From contig NZ_CP102265.1 in the NCBI RefSeq assembly GCF_025147765.1, positions 2,171,001 through 2,235,000 on the forward strand: 64,000 nt of DNA. The letters are read 5' to 3'. Positions within the stretch are counted from its first letter, which is position 1; every line of letters begins with the position of its first letter. The DNA is from Blautia obeum ATCC 29174 (GTDB lineage: Bacteria > Bacillota > Clostridia > Lachnospirales > Lachnospiraceae). This document shows, piece after piece, positions 45,077 through 53,815 of this stretch. Under the pieces are notes generated by a model. That model searched no databases, was not told the DNA's origin, and saw only the letters and a list, made by a program, of their open reading frames with translations. Both the position numbers and the translations under genes were made by a program.

Positions 45077-47313
45077 CAGATGGTATCTGCTTTCAGCATT
45101 ATTTTCTTCTCAATTCCGTTGTACAAAAGTATGCGTACCATATCTGTCTGTGATTGCAGACTGCATTCTGTAATGCATCTGTCTTTCCATGCAAAGTCAA
45201 TGGTAATGCCGCCCGGTGCCCTAAGGCCGCTTATCTTTCCATCCTTCCATTCCTCCGGAAGCGCCGGAAGAAAGAAGATCCTGTCATCCTGATACTGTAC
45301 CAGCATTTCCAGCACAGCAGCCGCAAACCCGAAATTCCCGTCGATCTGAAATGGCGGATGTGCACAGAGCATATTCGGGTAGGTCCCGCCGCCAACCAGA
45401 CTGCAGTTTTCTTCTTTTGTAACGTGAAGCTGATTTTTCAAGAGCTTCAACGCACGCTCTCCATCTCCGAGCCGCGCCCAGAGACACGCCTTCCATGCCA
45501 TGCACCAGCCGGTTCCCTCGTTCCCTCTTCTGTCCAGAGCTACGCGGCAGGCAGCCAGAAGTTCTTTATCTTCTCTGTGGATCAGATTTCCTGGATAAAG
45601 GCCGTATAGCTGTGAAACATGTCTGTGGTGCATATCCACCTCAGGATAGTCCAGGTACCACTCCTGAAGCTGTCCTTCTTTCCCGATCTTAAATGGCAGC
45701 AGTTTTTTGAGTGCAGCTTTTACTTCATCCATAAGGTCGGTGATATCAAGGATCTCGCAGGCTTTCAGATAATTTCCAAACAATTCCTTCAGAATACTGC
45801 AATCCATTGTCGAACCAAAGGTCACACTATGGACACTGTGATCCGAGGCTGTAAATGTATTTTCCGGCGACGTGGATGGAGCAGTGACGAGGTATCCGTC
45901 ATAAGGCACCAGATATCCCAGATAAAATTCCACTGCTCCCCGGATAAGCGGAAAGGCTTTTTTTCTCAAAAACTCTCTGTCCAGTGTATAACGGTAATGC
46001 TCCCACAGATGACTGCAGAGCCACCCGGAGCTCATCGGCCACATAGAGTAGGTACAGGGATTTTCATCCTGCCCGAAATATCCGACCGGGCTGGAATGTC
46101 CCCAGATATCCACATTATGATGGCTCACCCATCCATTCAGATGATAGACTTCTTTTGCTGTCTTTTTTCCATGCGAGGCAGTCCGTTCAATCAGATCGAA
46201 CAGCGACTCATGGCAGTCGCTTAAATTCGCCTTCTCTGCCATCCAATAATTCATTTCTGTATTGATATTTACCGTATAGTTGCTGCTCCACGGAGCTCTC
46301 AAGTTATGGTTCCAGATTCCCTGCAGGTTTGCACACTGTGTGCCAGGCTTAGAGGAAGAGATCATAAGATAACGGGCATAGTGAAACATTTTTGTTATAA
46401 GATCATTCTGTATGCCAGGATCCAACGTAAGATCCATCCGGTCAAAATATGCTGCATATGCCTTCTTATGAGCTTCCTTTAATTGTGGATATGAAAGGTC
46501 ACAGATCTGTTCCAGCATCTGTTTCTTTCTGGATAAGTAGGAGTCCTGTGCCTGAAAATCCGTTATCCCGGACAGATAAATATACACATCACCGTCTGCA
46601 GTTACAAGAAGTGTGTTGTCTTTTTGGCGGATACAGCCTTTCGGTGCCTGCACGGAAATACCGATTGCAAACCGTGTTCCTTTTCCTTCTTCATAGACGA
46701 TCGGCTGCTCACAGGAATAATACAACGGTGCCGCATAGACCGGAGCCTGTCCCTCAAGCACAAGTTCACTTGTCCCATAACCAGAACAGACATGTCTTAT
46801 CTGGCTGTCCAGAGAAATACGCAGTTCCAGACTGCTGCCTGCATCTGCTCTATAATGAAGTGCCATGACCGGTTCTGACATACTTACAAAAAATTCTCTT
46901 AGATATCCCTGTCCGTCCTGACGATATACAACCTGTTCCAGCGCATCTTTAATCGAAAGCTGTCTCTGGTATGATCCATGCTCTTTTAATTCAGGTATAT
47001 TTGCATCAATATGCAGATTTCCTGCCGGAAGGTAGCTCTCTGTCCAATCACCAAGGATGTTTTCTTTACAATAGGCTTCCGCTTCTTCATACTCTCCGTC
47101 AAAGATCTTCTGGCGCAAAAAATCCCAGTCCACATCTGTATTTTTGTTTTCTTTGCTTCTTCCGGTTCCAGACCAGAGTGTATCCAGATTCAGCTCGATC
47201 TTTTCCTCTCGAAGCCGTCCATATGACATCGCTCCCATAGAGCCGTTCCCCAGAGGAAGTGCCTCATTCCATGCTTCTGCCGGTCTGTCAAAAGCCAGTG
47301 TTAAATAATCCAT
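45064..47313 (-). CDS. GH95 alpha-1,2-L-fucosidase, cytoplasmic
   Basis: About 749 aa. The N-terminal LAFDRPAEAWNEALPLGNGSMGAMSYG is the GH95 hallmark, and NLRAPWSSNYTVNINTEMNYW holds the conserved Asn residues that activate water. It removes terminal alpha-1,2-fucose (H-antigen or 2'-fucosyllactose type) by inversion. No signal peptide is present. ATG 47313 has GAGGG at 8 nt; an ATG five codons upstream is possible. It follows a small gene read from a strong promoter on the same strand. Confidence 0.95.
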   Translation of the reverse strand: MDYLTLAFDRPAEAWNEALPLGNGSMGAMSYGRLREEKIELNLDTLWSGTGRSKENKNTDVDWDFLRQKIFDGEYEEAEAYCKENILGDWTESYLPAGNLHIDANIPELKEHGSYQRQLSIKDALEQVVYRQDGQGYLREFFVSMSEPVMALHYRADAGSSLELRISLDSQIRHVCSGYGTSELVLEGQAPVYAAPLYYSCEQPIVYEEGKGTRFAIGISVQAPKGCIRQKDNTLLVTADGDVYIYLSGITDFQAQDSYLSRKKQMLEQICDLSYPQLKEAHKKAYAAYFDRMDLTLDPGIQNDLITKMFHYARYLMISSSKPGTQCANLQGIWNHNLRAPWSSNYTVNINTEMNYWMAEKANLSDCHESLFDLIERTASHGKKTAKEVYHLNGWVSHHNVDIWGHSSPVGYFGQDENPCTYSMWPMSSGWLCSHLWEHYRYTLDREFLRKKAFPLIRGAVEFYLGYLVPYDGYLVTAPSTSPENTFTASDHSVHSVTFGSTMDCSILKELFGNYLKACEILDITDLMDEVKAALKKLLPFKIGKEGQLQEWYLDYPEVDMHHRHVSQLYGLYPGNLIHREDKELLAACRVALDRRGNEGTGWCMAWKACLWARLGDGERALKLLKNQLHVTKEENCSLVGGGTYPNMLCAHPPFQIDGNFGFAAAVLEMLVQYQDDRIFFLPALPEEWKDGKISGLRAPGGITIDFAWKDRCITECSLQSQTDMVRILLYNGIEKKIMLKADTICHIV

Positions 47314-47377
47314 TCCATTTTCCCTCATTGAATCAGATTTATCTCTGAACGTATTTTCAGTTCCATCGTTTTCACAA

Positions 47378-47617
47378 TCAGCTCATTTCAAAAGCTTTTC
47401 CCTTCAGAGGCAGTCCTGCCACTTCTGCCAGCCGGTCAATTCTTCCATTGTCCAGCCGAATTCCGAATGGCACACCAAAATGTGTGATTTTCAGATAGCC
47501 ATCCTCTTCCTTCAATTCCGGAAGCCGATTCATCAATTCCTTTTTTTCCATCTGCAGGAATTTCTCTGCCCACTCATCACAGAGTTTGATATAATTGGAT
47601 GTTCTTTCCTCTGCCAC
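47378..47617 (-). CDS. Small protein of 79 aa, weak resemblance to DUF3786, leads the GH95 transcript
   Basis: 79 aa, charged (KLCDEWAEKFLQMEKKELMNRL...ITHFGVPFGIRLDNGRID). The pattern faintly recalls the N-terminal half of DUF3786 proteins, which are normally longer, so this may be a short or truncated member. It starts with GTG after AGGAGGG at 6 nt and has a TATAAT promoter about 40 bp upstream, so it is very likely expressed. The GH95 start lies 64 bp downstream. Function unknown. Confidence 0.65.
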   Translation of the reverse strand: MAEERTSNYIKLCDEWAEKFLQMEKKELMNRLPELKEEDGYLKITHFGVPFGIRLDNGRIDRLAEVAGLPLKGKAFEMS

Positions 47618-47652
47618 AGTACACCCTCCTCATATGACTTTTCTTTTTCTGT

Positions 47653-47682
47653 ATTATACCTCTGTCAGACATTTTTCCGCAA
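47653..47682 (-). promoter_or_regulatory. Promoter of the small gene and GH95
   Basis: On the minus strand TTGCGG (47677-47682), 18-bp spacer, perfect TATAAT (47653-47658); start codon 36 bp further on. Confidence 0.6.
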
Positions 47683-47686
47683 GAAA

Positions 47687-47727
47687 AAAGACCTTCTACA
47701 GAAATTCATTTTCCATAGAAAGTCTTT
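47687..47727 (-). terminator. Terminator of the first polyamine transporter operon
   Basis: Arms 47687-47698 and 47716-47727 give 11 pairs with one mismatch. On the minus strand a T6 run follows. It lies 16-56 bp after the potC-potD fusion stop. Confidence 0.8.
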
Positions 47728-47742
47728 TCTTTGTTTTATGCT

Positions 47743-49626
47743 TTATGAGGATTTTACTTTATTCCAGAGATCGCCATACACCTGGTCAGCCTCTGTTCCA
47801 AGATACTGGAATGTTTCCAGATTATCATATTTGGAAAGGTCCGGGAATGCGATCTCACTGTTTCGGATAGATTCATCCTCGATCAGTTCTCTCGCAGCTT
47901 CATTCGGCGTAGAATACGTAATGTATTCAAAGTTCATCAACGCAATATCCGGTCTGCAGAGGAAATTGATAAATTTTTCTGCATTTTCTTTATGTTCTGC
48001 ATTTTTCGGGATTACCCAGGAATCGATCCAGATATTGGATCCTTCCTTCGGGATCACATACTCCAGATTTGGGTTTTCTTTCTGTGTATAAATTGCCTCA
48101 CCGGAATAGATTACACCAAGTGCAGCTTCATTTCCGATCATTTTATCACGCACCTGGTCGATCACATATGCCTGAACCAACGGTTTCTGTTCAATCAACA
48201 GATTTTTTGCCTCAGTCAGCTCGTCCAAATCTATGGAATTCAGAGAATAGCCAAGATATTTCAGTGTCACGCCAAATGCATCACGGACTGAATCCTGCAT
48301 CAGAATATTATCCTTGTATTTCGGATCCCAGAGAATAGACCAGCTGTCCACCGGCTCATCTACCATCATCTTGTTATACAGAATGCCGACCGTTCCCCAG
48401 CAGTACGGCACGGAATATTTATTCTCCGGATCAAACTGCCTTGACTGCTCCAAGTACTGTTTCCCGATATTTTTAAGATTTGGAATGTTATCAAAATTAA
48501 TCTCGGAAAGCAGATCATTTTCAATCATTCGCTGAATCATATAATCACTCGGGCAGATCACATCGTATGCGATCGCACCGGAACTGATCTTTGGATACAG
48601 AATCTCATTTGTTTCAAATTCTTCATAAACAATATCAATTCCCGTTTCTTCTTCAAACATCGTCAGGACTTCCGGATCAATATATTCGCCCCAGTTGTAT
48701 ACAACCAGTTTCTCTCCATTCATGACATCGTTTTCTTTTGCATAATAGAAACCACCACCAATAAAGACAATACAGATTGTAACAGGAACTACACGCTGAA
48801 TCAGGATCTTTTTCACTCTGGAAGGCTTGCGGACTTTTTTCTTTCTGACCACAGTTTCCTCTTCTTCCTTCGGTGAATAGTTGATCAAAAGGAGCAGCAC
48901 CAGAACTGTCACAAACATGATCGTGGAAAGTGCATAGATCTCCGGTTTGATCCCTTTACGAACTTCTGTATAGATTTTTGTGGAAAGTGTATCAATTCCA
49001 GGTCCTTTTGTAAAATGCGTGATTACAAAATCATCCAGAGACATGGTAAATGCAAGCATAAATCCAGAAAGTACTCCCGGTACAATGTCCGGAAAAACAA
49101 CTTTAAAAAACGCTTTGACCGGTGATGCACCAAGATCCAGCGCAGCCTCATATGTATAACGATTCGTCTGCTTCAGCTTCGGTAATACGCTTAAGATCAC
49201 ATACGGAATATTGAACGTAATATGTGCGATCAGGATCGTTCCGAAGCCAAGTGTCATATGAAATGCAATAAAAAGAAGCATTAAAGACACACCCATCACG
49301 ATCTCCGCATTCATCATCGGGATATTGGTAAGTCCCATATACATGGTCTTCCACTTCTGCTTCATTCCCTGAATCGCGATTGCAGCGGCCGTGCCAATGA
49401 CCGTTGCGATTGCAGCCGAAACAAACGCTATGATAAGTGTGGTATAAAACGCGCTCATGATCTGTTCATTTTTGAGAAGTTCTTTATACCATTTCAGTGT
49501 AAATCCACCCCATTTTGCTCTTGTCTTAGACTGGTTAAAAGACAGAACGATCAACGTTACGATCGGGGCATATAATAAAATAAAAATAAGGGCCAGGTAT
49601 ATCTTCTGTAAATATTTTCTGATCAA
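47743..49626 (-). CDS. Fused PotC-type permease and PotD-type binding protein
   Basis: 627 aa. Residues 1 to about 260 are a PotC permease with six membrane segments and EAA loop YEAALDLGASPVKAFFKVVFPDIVPG. A basic linker (RRKKKVRKPSRVKK) leads to another membrane helix (about 275-297). A complete PotD-like binding protein follows, beginning KLVVYNWGEYIDPEVLTMFEEETGIDIVYEEF in pieces. The binding domain is therefore tethered to the permease outside the cell. Spermidine/putrescine uptake is expected from family. It overlaps potB by 4 bp (TTGA) and starts with TTG. Confidence 0.94.
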   Translation of the reverse strand: MIRKYLQKIYLALIFILLYAPIVTLIVLSFNQSKTRAKWGGFTLKWYKELLKNEQIMSAFYTTLIIAFVSAAIATVIGTAAAIAIQGMKQKWKTMYMGLTNIPMMNAEIVMGVSLMLLFIAFHMTLGFGTILIAHITFNIPYVILSVLPKLKQTNRYTYEAALDLGASPVKAFFKVVFPDIVPGVLSGFMLAFTMSLDDFVITHFTKGPGIDTLSTKIYTEVRKGIKPEIYALSTIMFVTVLVLLLLINYSPKEEEETVVRKKKVRKPSRVKKILIQRVVPVTICIVFIGGGFYYAKENDVMNGEKLVVYNWGEYIDPEVLTMFEEETGIDIVYEEFETNEILYPKISSGAIAYDVICPSDYMIQRMIENDLLSEINFDNIPNLKNIGKQYLEQSRQFDPENKYSVPYCWGTVGILYNKMMVDEPVDSWSILWDPKYKDNILMQDSVRDAFGVTLKYLGYSLNSIDLDELTEAKNLLIEQKPLVQAYVIDQVRDKMIGNEAALGVIYSGEAIYTQKENPNLEYVIPKEGSNIWIDSWVIPKNAEHKENAEKFINFLCRPDIALMNFEYITYSTPNEAARELIEDESIRNSEIAFPDLSKYDNLETFQYLGTEADQVYGDLWNKVKSS

Positions 49627-50438
49627 AATGCCGCACCCCCGTCCTCATTATCGTATTTTGCCACAAGTGCCATACTTGCAATGATAAATACCATCAGTAC
49701 CAGGGACAGACCACTTCCAACATGCCAGTTGCTGTTCTGTTTGAATGACTGCTCAATGACATTACCGATCAGAAGGATCTTTCCGCCCCCAAGAAGGTCA
49801 GAAATAACGAAGGTTGTCAGCGCCGGTACAAACACCATCGTAATACCGCTGATCACACCCGGAATACTCAGTGGAAAAATGACCTTCCAGAAAGTCTGTA
49901 CGGAATTGGCTCCCAGATCACGTGCTGCATTGATGACATTTCTGTCAATCTTGATCAGTACATTATAGATTGGAAGCACCATAAATGGCAGAAAATTGTA
50001 TACCATTCCAAGAATGATGGCATATGGTGTATTAATGATCTCCAGCGCCGGTAAATGCAGGAAACTTAAAACACTGTTGATGACGCCATTCTTTTCAAGC
50101 AATGTCTGCCATGCCAGTGTACGGAGAAGAAAGTTCATCCACATTGGCAGAATAAAGATCAGCACAATAAAACTTGTCTGGTTTACCTGTTTCTGGCTCA
50201 GGATCATCGCCAGCGGATATGCCAGAATCAAGCATATTGCCGTACTCAAAAATGACAGAAGAATGGACATGCCAAGTGCCTTCAGATTCTCCGGTGTCGT
50301 GATCTGTGCCAGATTGGAAAATGTAAAACTACCCTCATCACTGGTAAATGCATAATACACGATCACCAACAGCGGAATCACTACAAAGGACACGGACCAG
50401 AACAGATACGGACCGGCAAGCAAACGCTTATTCTTCAA
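49623..50438 (-). CDS. potB: Polyamine-type ABC permease, PotB
   Basis: 271 aa, six membrane segments, EAA loop INAARDLGANSVQTFWKVIFPLSIPG. It pairs with the PotC part of the downstream fusion. It starts with TTG 50438, inside the end of potA (11-bp overlap). Family substrate: spermidine or putrescine. Confidence 0.92.
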   Translation of the reverse strand: MKNKRLLAGPYLFWSVSFVVIPLLVIVYYAFTSDEGSFTFSNLAQITTPENLKALGMSILLSFLSTAICLILAYPLAMILSQKQVNQTSFIVLIFILPMWMNFLLRTLAWQTLLEKNGVINSVLSFLHLPALEIINTPYAIILGMVYNFLPFMVLPIYNVLIKIDRNVINAARDLGANSVQTFWKVIFPLSIPGVISGITMVFVPALTTFVISDLLGGGKILLIGNVIEQSFKQNSNWHVGSGLSLVLMVFIIASMALVAKYDNEDGGAAF

Positions 50439-51501
50439 TGTTTACCGCCTCCTCATCTTCCGATTCCGGTTTTTTCATGATCTGGATATCAAACGGATCC
50501 ACATGAATGCTGACTTCTGTTCCAACCGGGAACATATCTGTGCTGTGCACCAGCCACTCATAGTTGTTCGCCATGACTTCCATCTCATAATGTACACCTT
50601 TGAAGATCATATGTGTGACTACACCATCAATGCTTCCCTGCCCCGGTTTCAGAAGATCGATATCTTCCGGACGGATGACAACGTCAACCGGTCGGTTCTG
50701 TCCGAACCCTTCATCCACACATGGAAAATTAACACCCAGTATCTTAACAAGACGATCCTGCACCATTGTCGCGGAAATGATATTACTCTCACCGATAAAG
50801 TCCGCCACAAAAGCATTCTCCGGCTCATTGTAGATTTTTTCCGGTGTTCCGATCTGTTGGATATACCCCTGATTCATGACCACGATCGTATCAGACATGG
50901 TAAGTGCCTCTTCCTGATCATGTGTTACATACAGAAAGGTGATCCCCAGCTCATTTTTGAGACGGATCAGCTCATACTGCATATCCTGTCGAAGCTTCAG
51001 GTCCAGCGCACCGAGCGGCTCATCCAGAAGCAGTACCTTCGGCTCATTTACGATTGCACGTGCGATTGCAATACGCTGCTGCTGTCCACCACTCAAAGAA
51101 TCCGGCATGCGTTTCTCAAAACCATCCAGATTCACAAGCTTCAATGCATATTTGATCTTGTCATAAATATACTGTTTGCTTTTATTCTTTATCTTTAATC
51201 CAAAAGCAATGTTATCCGCAATGTTCATATGAGTAAACAACGCATATTTCTGAAATACGGTATTCAGCTGACGCTTATTCGCCGGAAAATTCGTGATATC
51301 CTGCCCGTCAAAGATCACACGCCCTTTATCCGGTGTCTCGAATCCTCCCAAAATACGAAGTGTAGTAGTCTTTCCACATCCACTCGGACCAAGTAATGTC
51401 AGGAATTCATTCTCCCTGATGTAAAGATTCAGTTCATCCAGAACTTTCTGCATCCCGTAGGATTTGGAAATGTCGATCAAGTCGATCAGCTTATTGCTCA
51501 T
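50428..51501 (-). CDS. potA: Polyamine-type ABC transporter ATPase, PotA
   Basis: 357 aa. Walker A GPSGCGKTT, signature LSGGQQQRIAIARA, Walker B KVLLLDEPLGALD and the switch His (VTHD). A C-terminal TOBE regulatory domain follows from about 280 (VVIRPEDIDLLK). First gene of the potA-potB-potCD operon. ATG follows GGGAGG. About 170 bp upstream have no other gene; an AT-rich segment with palindromic TTATTAATAA is present, but I could not fix a promoter. Confidence 0.94.
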   Translation of the reverse strand: MSNKLIDLIDISKSYGMQKVLDELNLYIRENEFLTLLGPSGCGKTTTLRILGGFETPDKGRVIFDGQDITNFPANKRQLNTVFQKYALFTHMNIADNIAFGLKIKNKSKQYIYDKIKYALKLVNLDGFEKRMPDSLSGGQQQRIAIARAIVNEPKVLLLDEPLGALDLKLRQDMQYELIRLKNELGITFLYVTHDQEEALTMSDTIVVMNQGYIQQIGTPEKIYNEPENAFVADFIGESNIISATMVQDRLVKILGVNFPCVDEGFGQNRPVDVVIRPEDIDLLKPGQGSIDGVVTHMIFKGVHYEMEVMANNYEWLVHSTDMFPVGTEVSIHVDPFDIQIMKKPESEDEEAVNIEE

Positions 51502-51675
51502 TGGTTGTTCCTCCCTAAAAAGTATCCCCTCTTTTTCATAAGAAAATTTATTAATAACAACTTTATTTTTGTATCATAAAAGCGTTACGATTTCAATAGA
51601 TTTTGCGAGATTTTTGTACAGTTGATTTTCACCGAAGGTTTTCCTGTATTACTCTCTATTGCTGCGATCATCTCT

Positions 51676-52416
51676 TCACGGATAAAGCCAGCTGCTGTGG
51701 ATTTTTGCCAGCAGTCTTGCATTATGATATGCCATTTTTAATGTCAGACATGTCCTGCCCAGATATTTGCTCCCATCCTCTGTCTTTACACAGGCAAGTG
51801 CCAGATCAGCTCTGTCCGGATTTTGCAGACAGACAGGAATGAGAAACTGGATTCCATGGTTATAATACTGCGGAATGGCTGTCCGATAATCGGCCTCAAG
51901 CATTCTTTTTGTCTGCCGCAAGGCTCCGTCAAACAGTTGTACTTTCATTACACTACCGCGAATCGTCTCCGGAAGTCTCTGACAATTCTCCGTTTCTTCA
52001 AAAATATGTTCATACTGAGGCACGATATCCAGTCCGGTATCAAAAATAAGTTCTGCCGGATCTGTTACATATGCTGCACGTTTCGGAAGATTGACAATTC
52101 CTGATTTTAATAAATGATATTCTGTGTAGAAGCCGTCCAGAAACCATCTCTGCCTGTCCGGCACCAGATTTGGGATAAAATATGCGTAGACCGGCTGATA
52201 ATACATATTAAAAAGTCCTGTATTAAAAATTGCGTATTCCTCTGTCTCCAGTAATTTTTCTTCTTCATATACCCGCTGAAATGTATGCTCCAGATAACCT
52301 TTCAGGATTCCATTGTCATCATTGCCTCCAAAACTCCATTTTTCCGGGACGATTCTGGCCAGATTCTGTATCTGCCGGTTGTAGTTCCCGCAGTACGTGT
52401 ACTCAAACAGATTCAA
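51676..52416 (-). CDS. DUF3825-like protein
   Basis: 246 aa. The C-terminal pattern IQFLIPVCLQNPDRADLALACV and LTLKMAYHNARLLAKIHSSWL fits the DUF3825 family. Members of that family sometimes occur next to RNA-binding domains, and the role is not known. The N-terminal 50 residues (LARIVPEKWSFGG) are also typical. Start is TTG 52416 with AGGAGG at 8 nt. It is divergent from the methyltransferase gene and has no obvious operon partner. Confidence 0.72.
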   Translation of the reverse strand: MNLFEYTYCGNYNRQIQNLARIVPEKWSFGGNDDNGILKGYLEHTFQRVYEEEKLLETEEYAIFNTGLFNMYYQPVYAYFIPNLVPDRQRWFLDGFYTEYHLLKSGIVNLPKRAAYVTDPAELIFDTGLDIVPQYEHIFEETENCQRLPETIRGSVMKVQLFDGALRQTKRMLEADYRTAIPQYYNHGIQFLIPVCLQNPDRADLALACVKTEDGSKYLGRTCLTLKMAYHNARLLAKIHSSWLYP

Positions 52417-52680
52417 TTATTTTACCTCCTGCATTTTGATTCCATTACTTATATTAATATTGTATTTGGGAAAATCTCCGACAGAACTGCCGGTAAAGAA
52501 TATATATAGAAAATAGCACAACTTTTCTTCTGAGACAATTTCGAGTTCTGTCGAAAGATGTCTTCTTTTTATTATTTGCGGGATTATGCCTGTAAACACT
52601 ACTGGTTTTATAACCTCCAGATCTGCTTTGTATATAAATAAGGTTGAATGATTTTTCTATAGTAATCCCACATGGTACAT
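52417..52680. other. Intergenic region with nested inverted repeats
   Basis: This 264-bp stretch holds no gene. CGACAGAACT (52479-52488) and AGTTCTGTCG (52544-52553) are perfect inverted repeats 55 bp apart. The second arm also lies in a compact palindrome, TTTCGA-N6-TCGAAA (52539-52556). They might be operator or leader structures for the DUF3825-like gene. Confidence 0.4.
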
Positions 52681-52688
52681 GCTATAAT
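52680..52688 (+). promoter_or_regulatory. Extended -10 promoter of the homocysteine methyltransferase gene
   Basis: TGCTATAAT at 52680-52688 is a perfect extended -10 element. No good -35 is visible 17 bp upstream. Transcription should start near 52695. Confidence 0.65.
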
Positions 52689-52694
52689 AGGGAA

Positions 52695-52780
52695 CTGAAA
52701 TAAGCACTTTCCGACGGAAATGCGGAGCTTACAGGTAAGTTGCTTATATATTTATTTTTCAAGGAGGCAACGAACTTAAT
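52695..52780 (+). promoter_or_regulatory. Structured 5' leader, riboswitch-like three-way junction (class not recognised)
   Basis: P1: ATAAGCA (52700-52706) pairs perfectly with TGCTTAT (52741-52747). Inside it are P2, TTTCC/GGAAA with loop GAC (52708-52720), and P3, CTTA/TAAG with loop CAGG (52728-52739). The P2-P3 joint is TGCGGAG. The 3' strand of P1/P3 (TAAGTTGC, 52736-52743) can instead pair with GCAAC (52767-52771) plus CTTA (52775-52778) around the ribosome site AAGGAGG, so two exclusive folds are possible. This suggests translational control, with P1 formation freeing the ribosome site. I do not recognise a known SAM, THF or cobalamin class. Confidence 0.5.
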
Positions 52781-53650
52781 ATGACTAAAGAAGAATTTCG
52801 AAAACTGACTGAGAATATACTGATTCTGGATGGTGCCACAGGCTCCAACCTGATGGCAAGTGGTATGCCACGCGGTATCTGTACAGAAACCTGGGTTATC
52901 GATCACAAAGATATTATCCAGGATCTGCAGCGTGCCTATATTCAGGCAGGAAGTCAGGTAATCTATGCTCCTACTTTTGGCGGAAACAGTATAAATCTTG
53001 AGAAACACGGACTCAGAGATAAGATTGAAGAGATCAACCGTACTCTGGTCGGCTATTCTAAGGAGCTGGCCGGCAGCGGTATCTATGTAGCCGGTGATAT
53101 CACTACTTCCGGATCTTTTATCACAGCTGATGGGGATTATACTTACACAGAAGCTTATAATATGTATCAGGAACAGATCCGTATTCTGGCAGATGCAGGT
53201 ATTGATCTGATTGCAGCCGAAACAATGATCAATATTGAAGAAACTCTTGCAGCTGTAGATGCCGCCGCTTCTGTATGTGATCTTCCGATCATGTGTACCA
53301 TGACTGTTGAAGCTGATGGAAGTATCTTCAGTGGTGGAAATGCTGTGGAAGCAGCTGTTTCTCTTGAAGCAGCCGGCGCAGATGCTGTAGGTATCAACTG
53401 CTCAGTGGGACCTGATCAGCTGGTATCTGTTGTTCGAAACATTAAAGAAAATGTTTCTATTCCAGTTATCGCCAAACCAAATGCCGGTATGCCGGTCATC
53501 GATGAAAAGGGAAATGCTGTGTACAGCATGAATGCAGAAGAATTCGCCCATCATATGAAAGTCCTGATTGAAAACGGTGCTTCTGTTGTTGGTGGTTGCT
53601 GCGGTACCACTCCTTCATTCATCAAAGCTTTGCATGACACGATCAGATAA
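52781..53650 (+). CDS. Homocysteine S-methyltransferase family protein (single-domain)
   Basis: 289 aa, equal to the N-terminal homocysteine-binding barrel of MetH/BHMT/MmuM. Zinc ligands: Cys207 (GINCSVGP), and Cys273 and Cys274 (GGCCGTTP). ILDGATGSNLM at the start is the homocysteine-binding loop. It would methylate homocysteine to methionine, from an unknown donor or together with separate folate and corrinoid modules encoded elsewhere. It is monocistronic between a structured leader and a terminator, which points to dedicated control. Confidence 0.92.
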   Translation: MTKEEFRKLTENILILDGATGSNLMASGMPRGICTETWVIDHKDIIQDLQRAYIQAGSQVIYAPTFGGNSINLEKHGLRDKIEEINRTLVGYSKELAGSGIYVAGDITTSGSFITADGDYTYTEAYNMYQEQIRILADAGIDLIAAETMINIEETLAAVDAAASVCDLPIMCTMTVEADGSIFSGGNAVEAAVSLEAAGADAVGINCSVGPDQLVSVVRNIKENVSIPVIAKPNAGMPVIDEKGNAVYSMNAEEFAHHMKVLIENGASVVGGCCGTTPSFIKALHDTIR

Positions 53651-53720
53651 GCGATAATTTTTGTTTGAACTGATCCAGTTTGTAAATTTTGATCGGACAC
53701 AACTTATAAACAAACAATCT

Positions 53721-53775
53721 AAAGGAGCTTTTGCAAAACAGACACATATTCATCTATAATGCAGAAGCTCCTTTT
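53721..53775. terminator. Terminator between methyltransferase and DUF362 genes
   Basis: AAAGGAGCTT (53721-53730) pairs perfectly with AAGCTCCTTT (53765-53774), plus an inner TGCA/TGCA stem after one mismatch. The T run is short on both strands. Confidence 0.75.
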
Positions 53776-53815
53776 CCATGCAACAATTTAAGGCATGATT
53801 GAATTTCCGGCCTAA

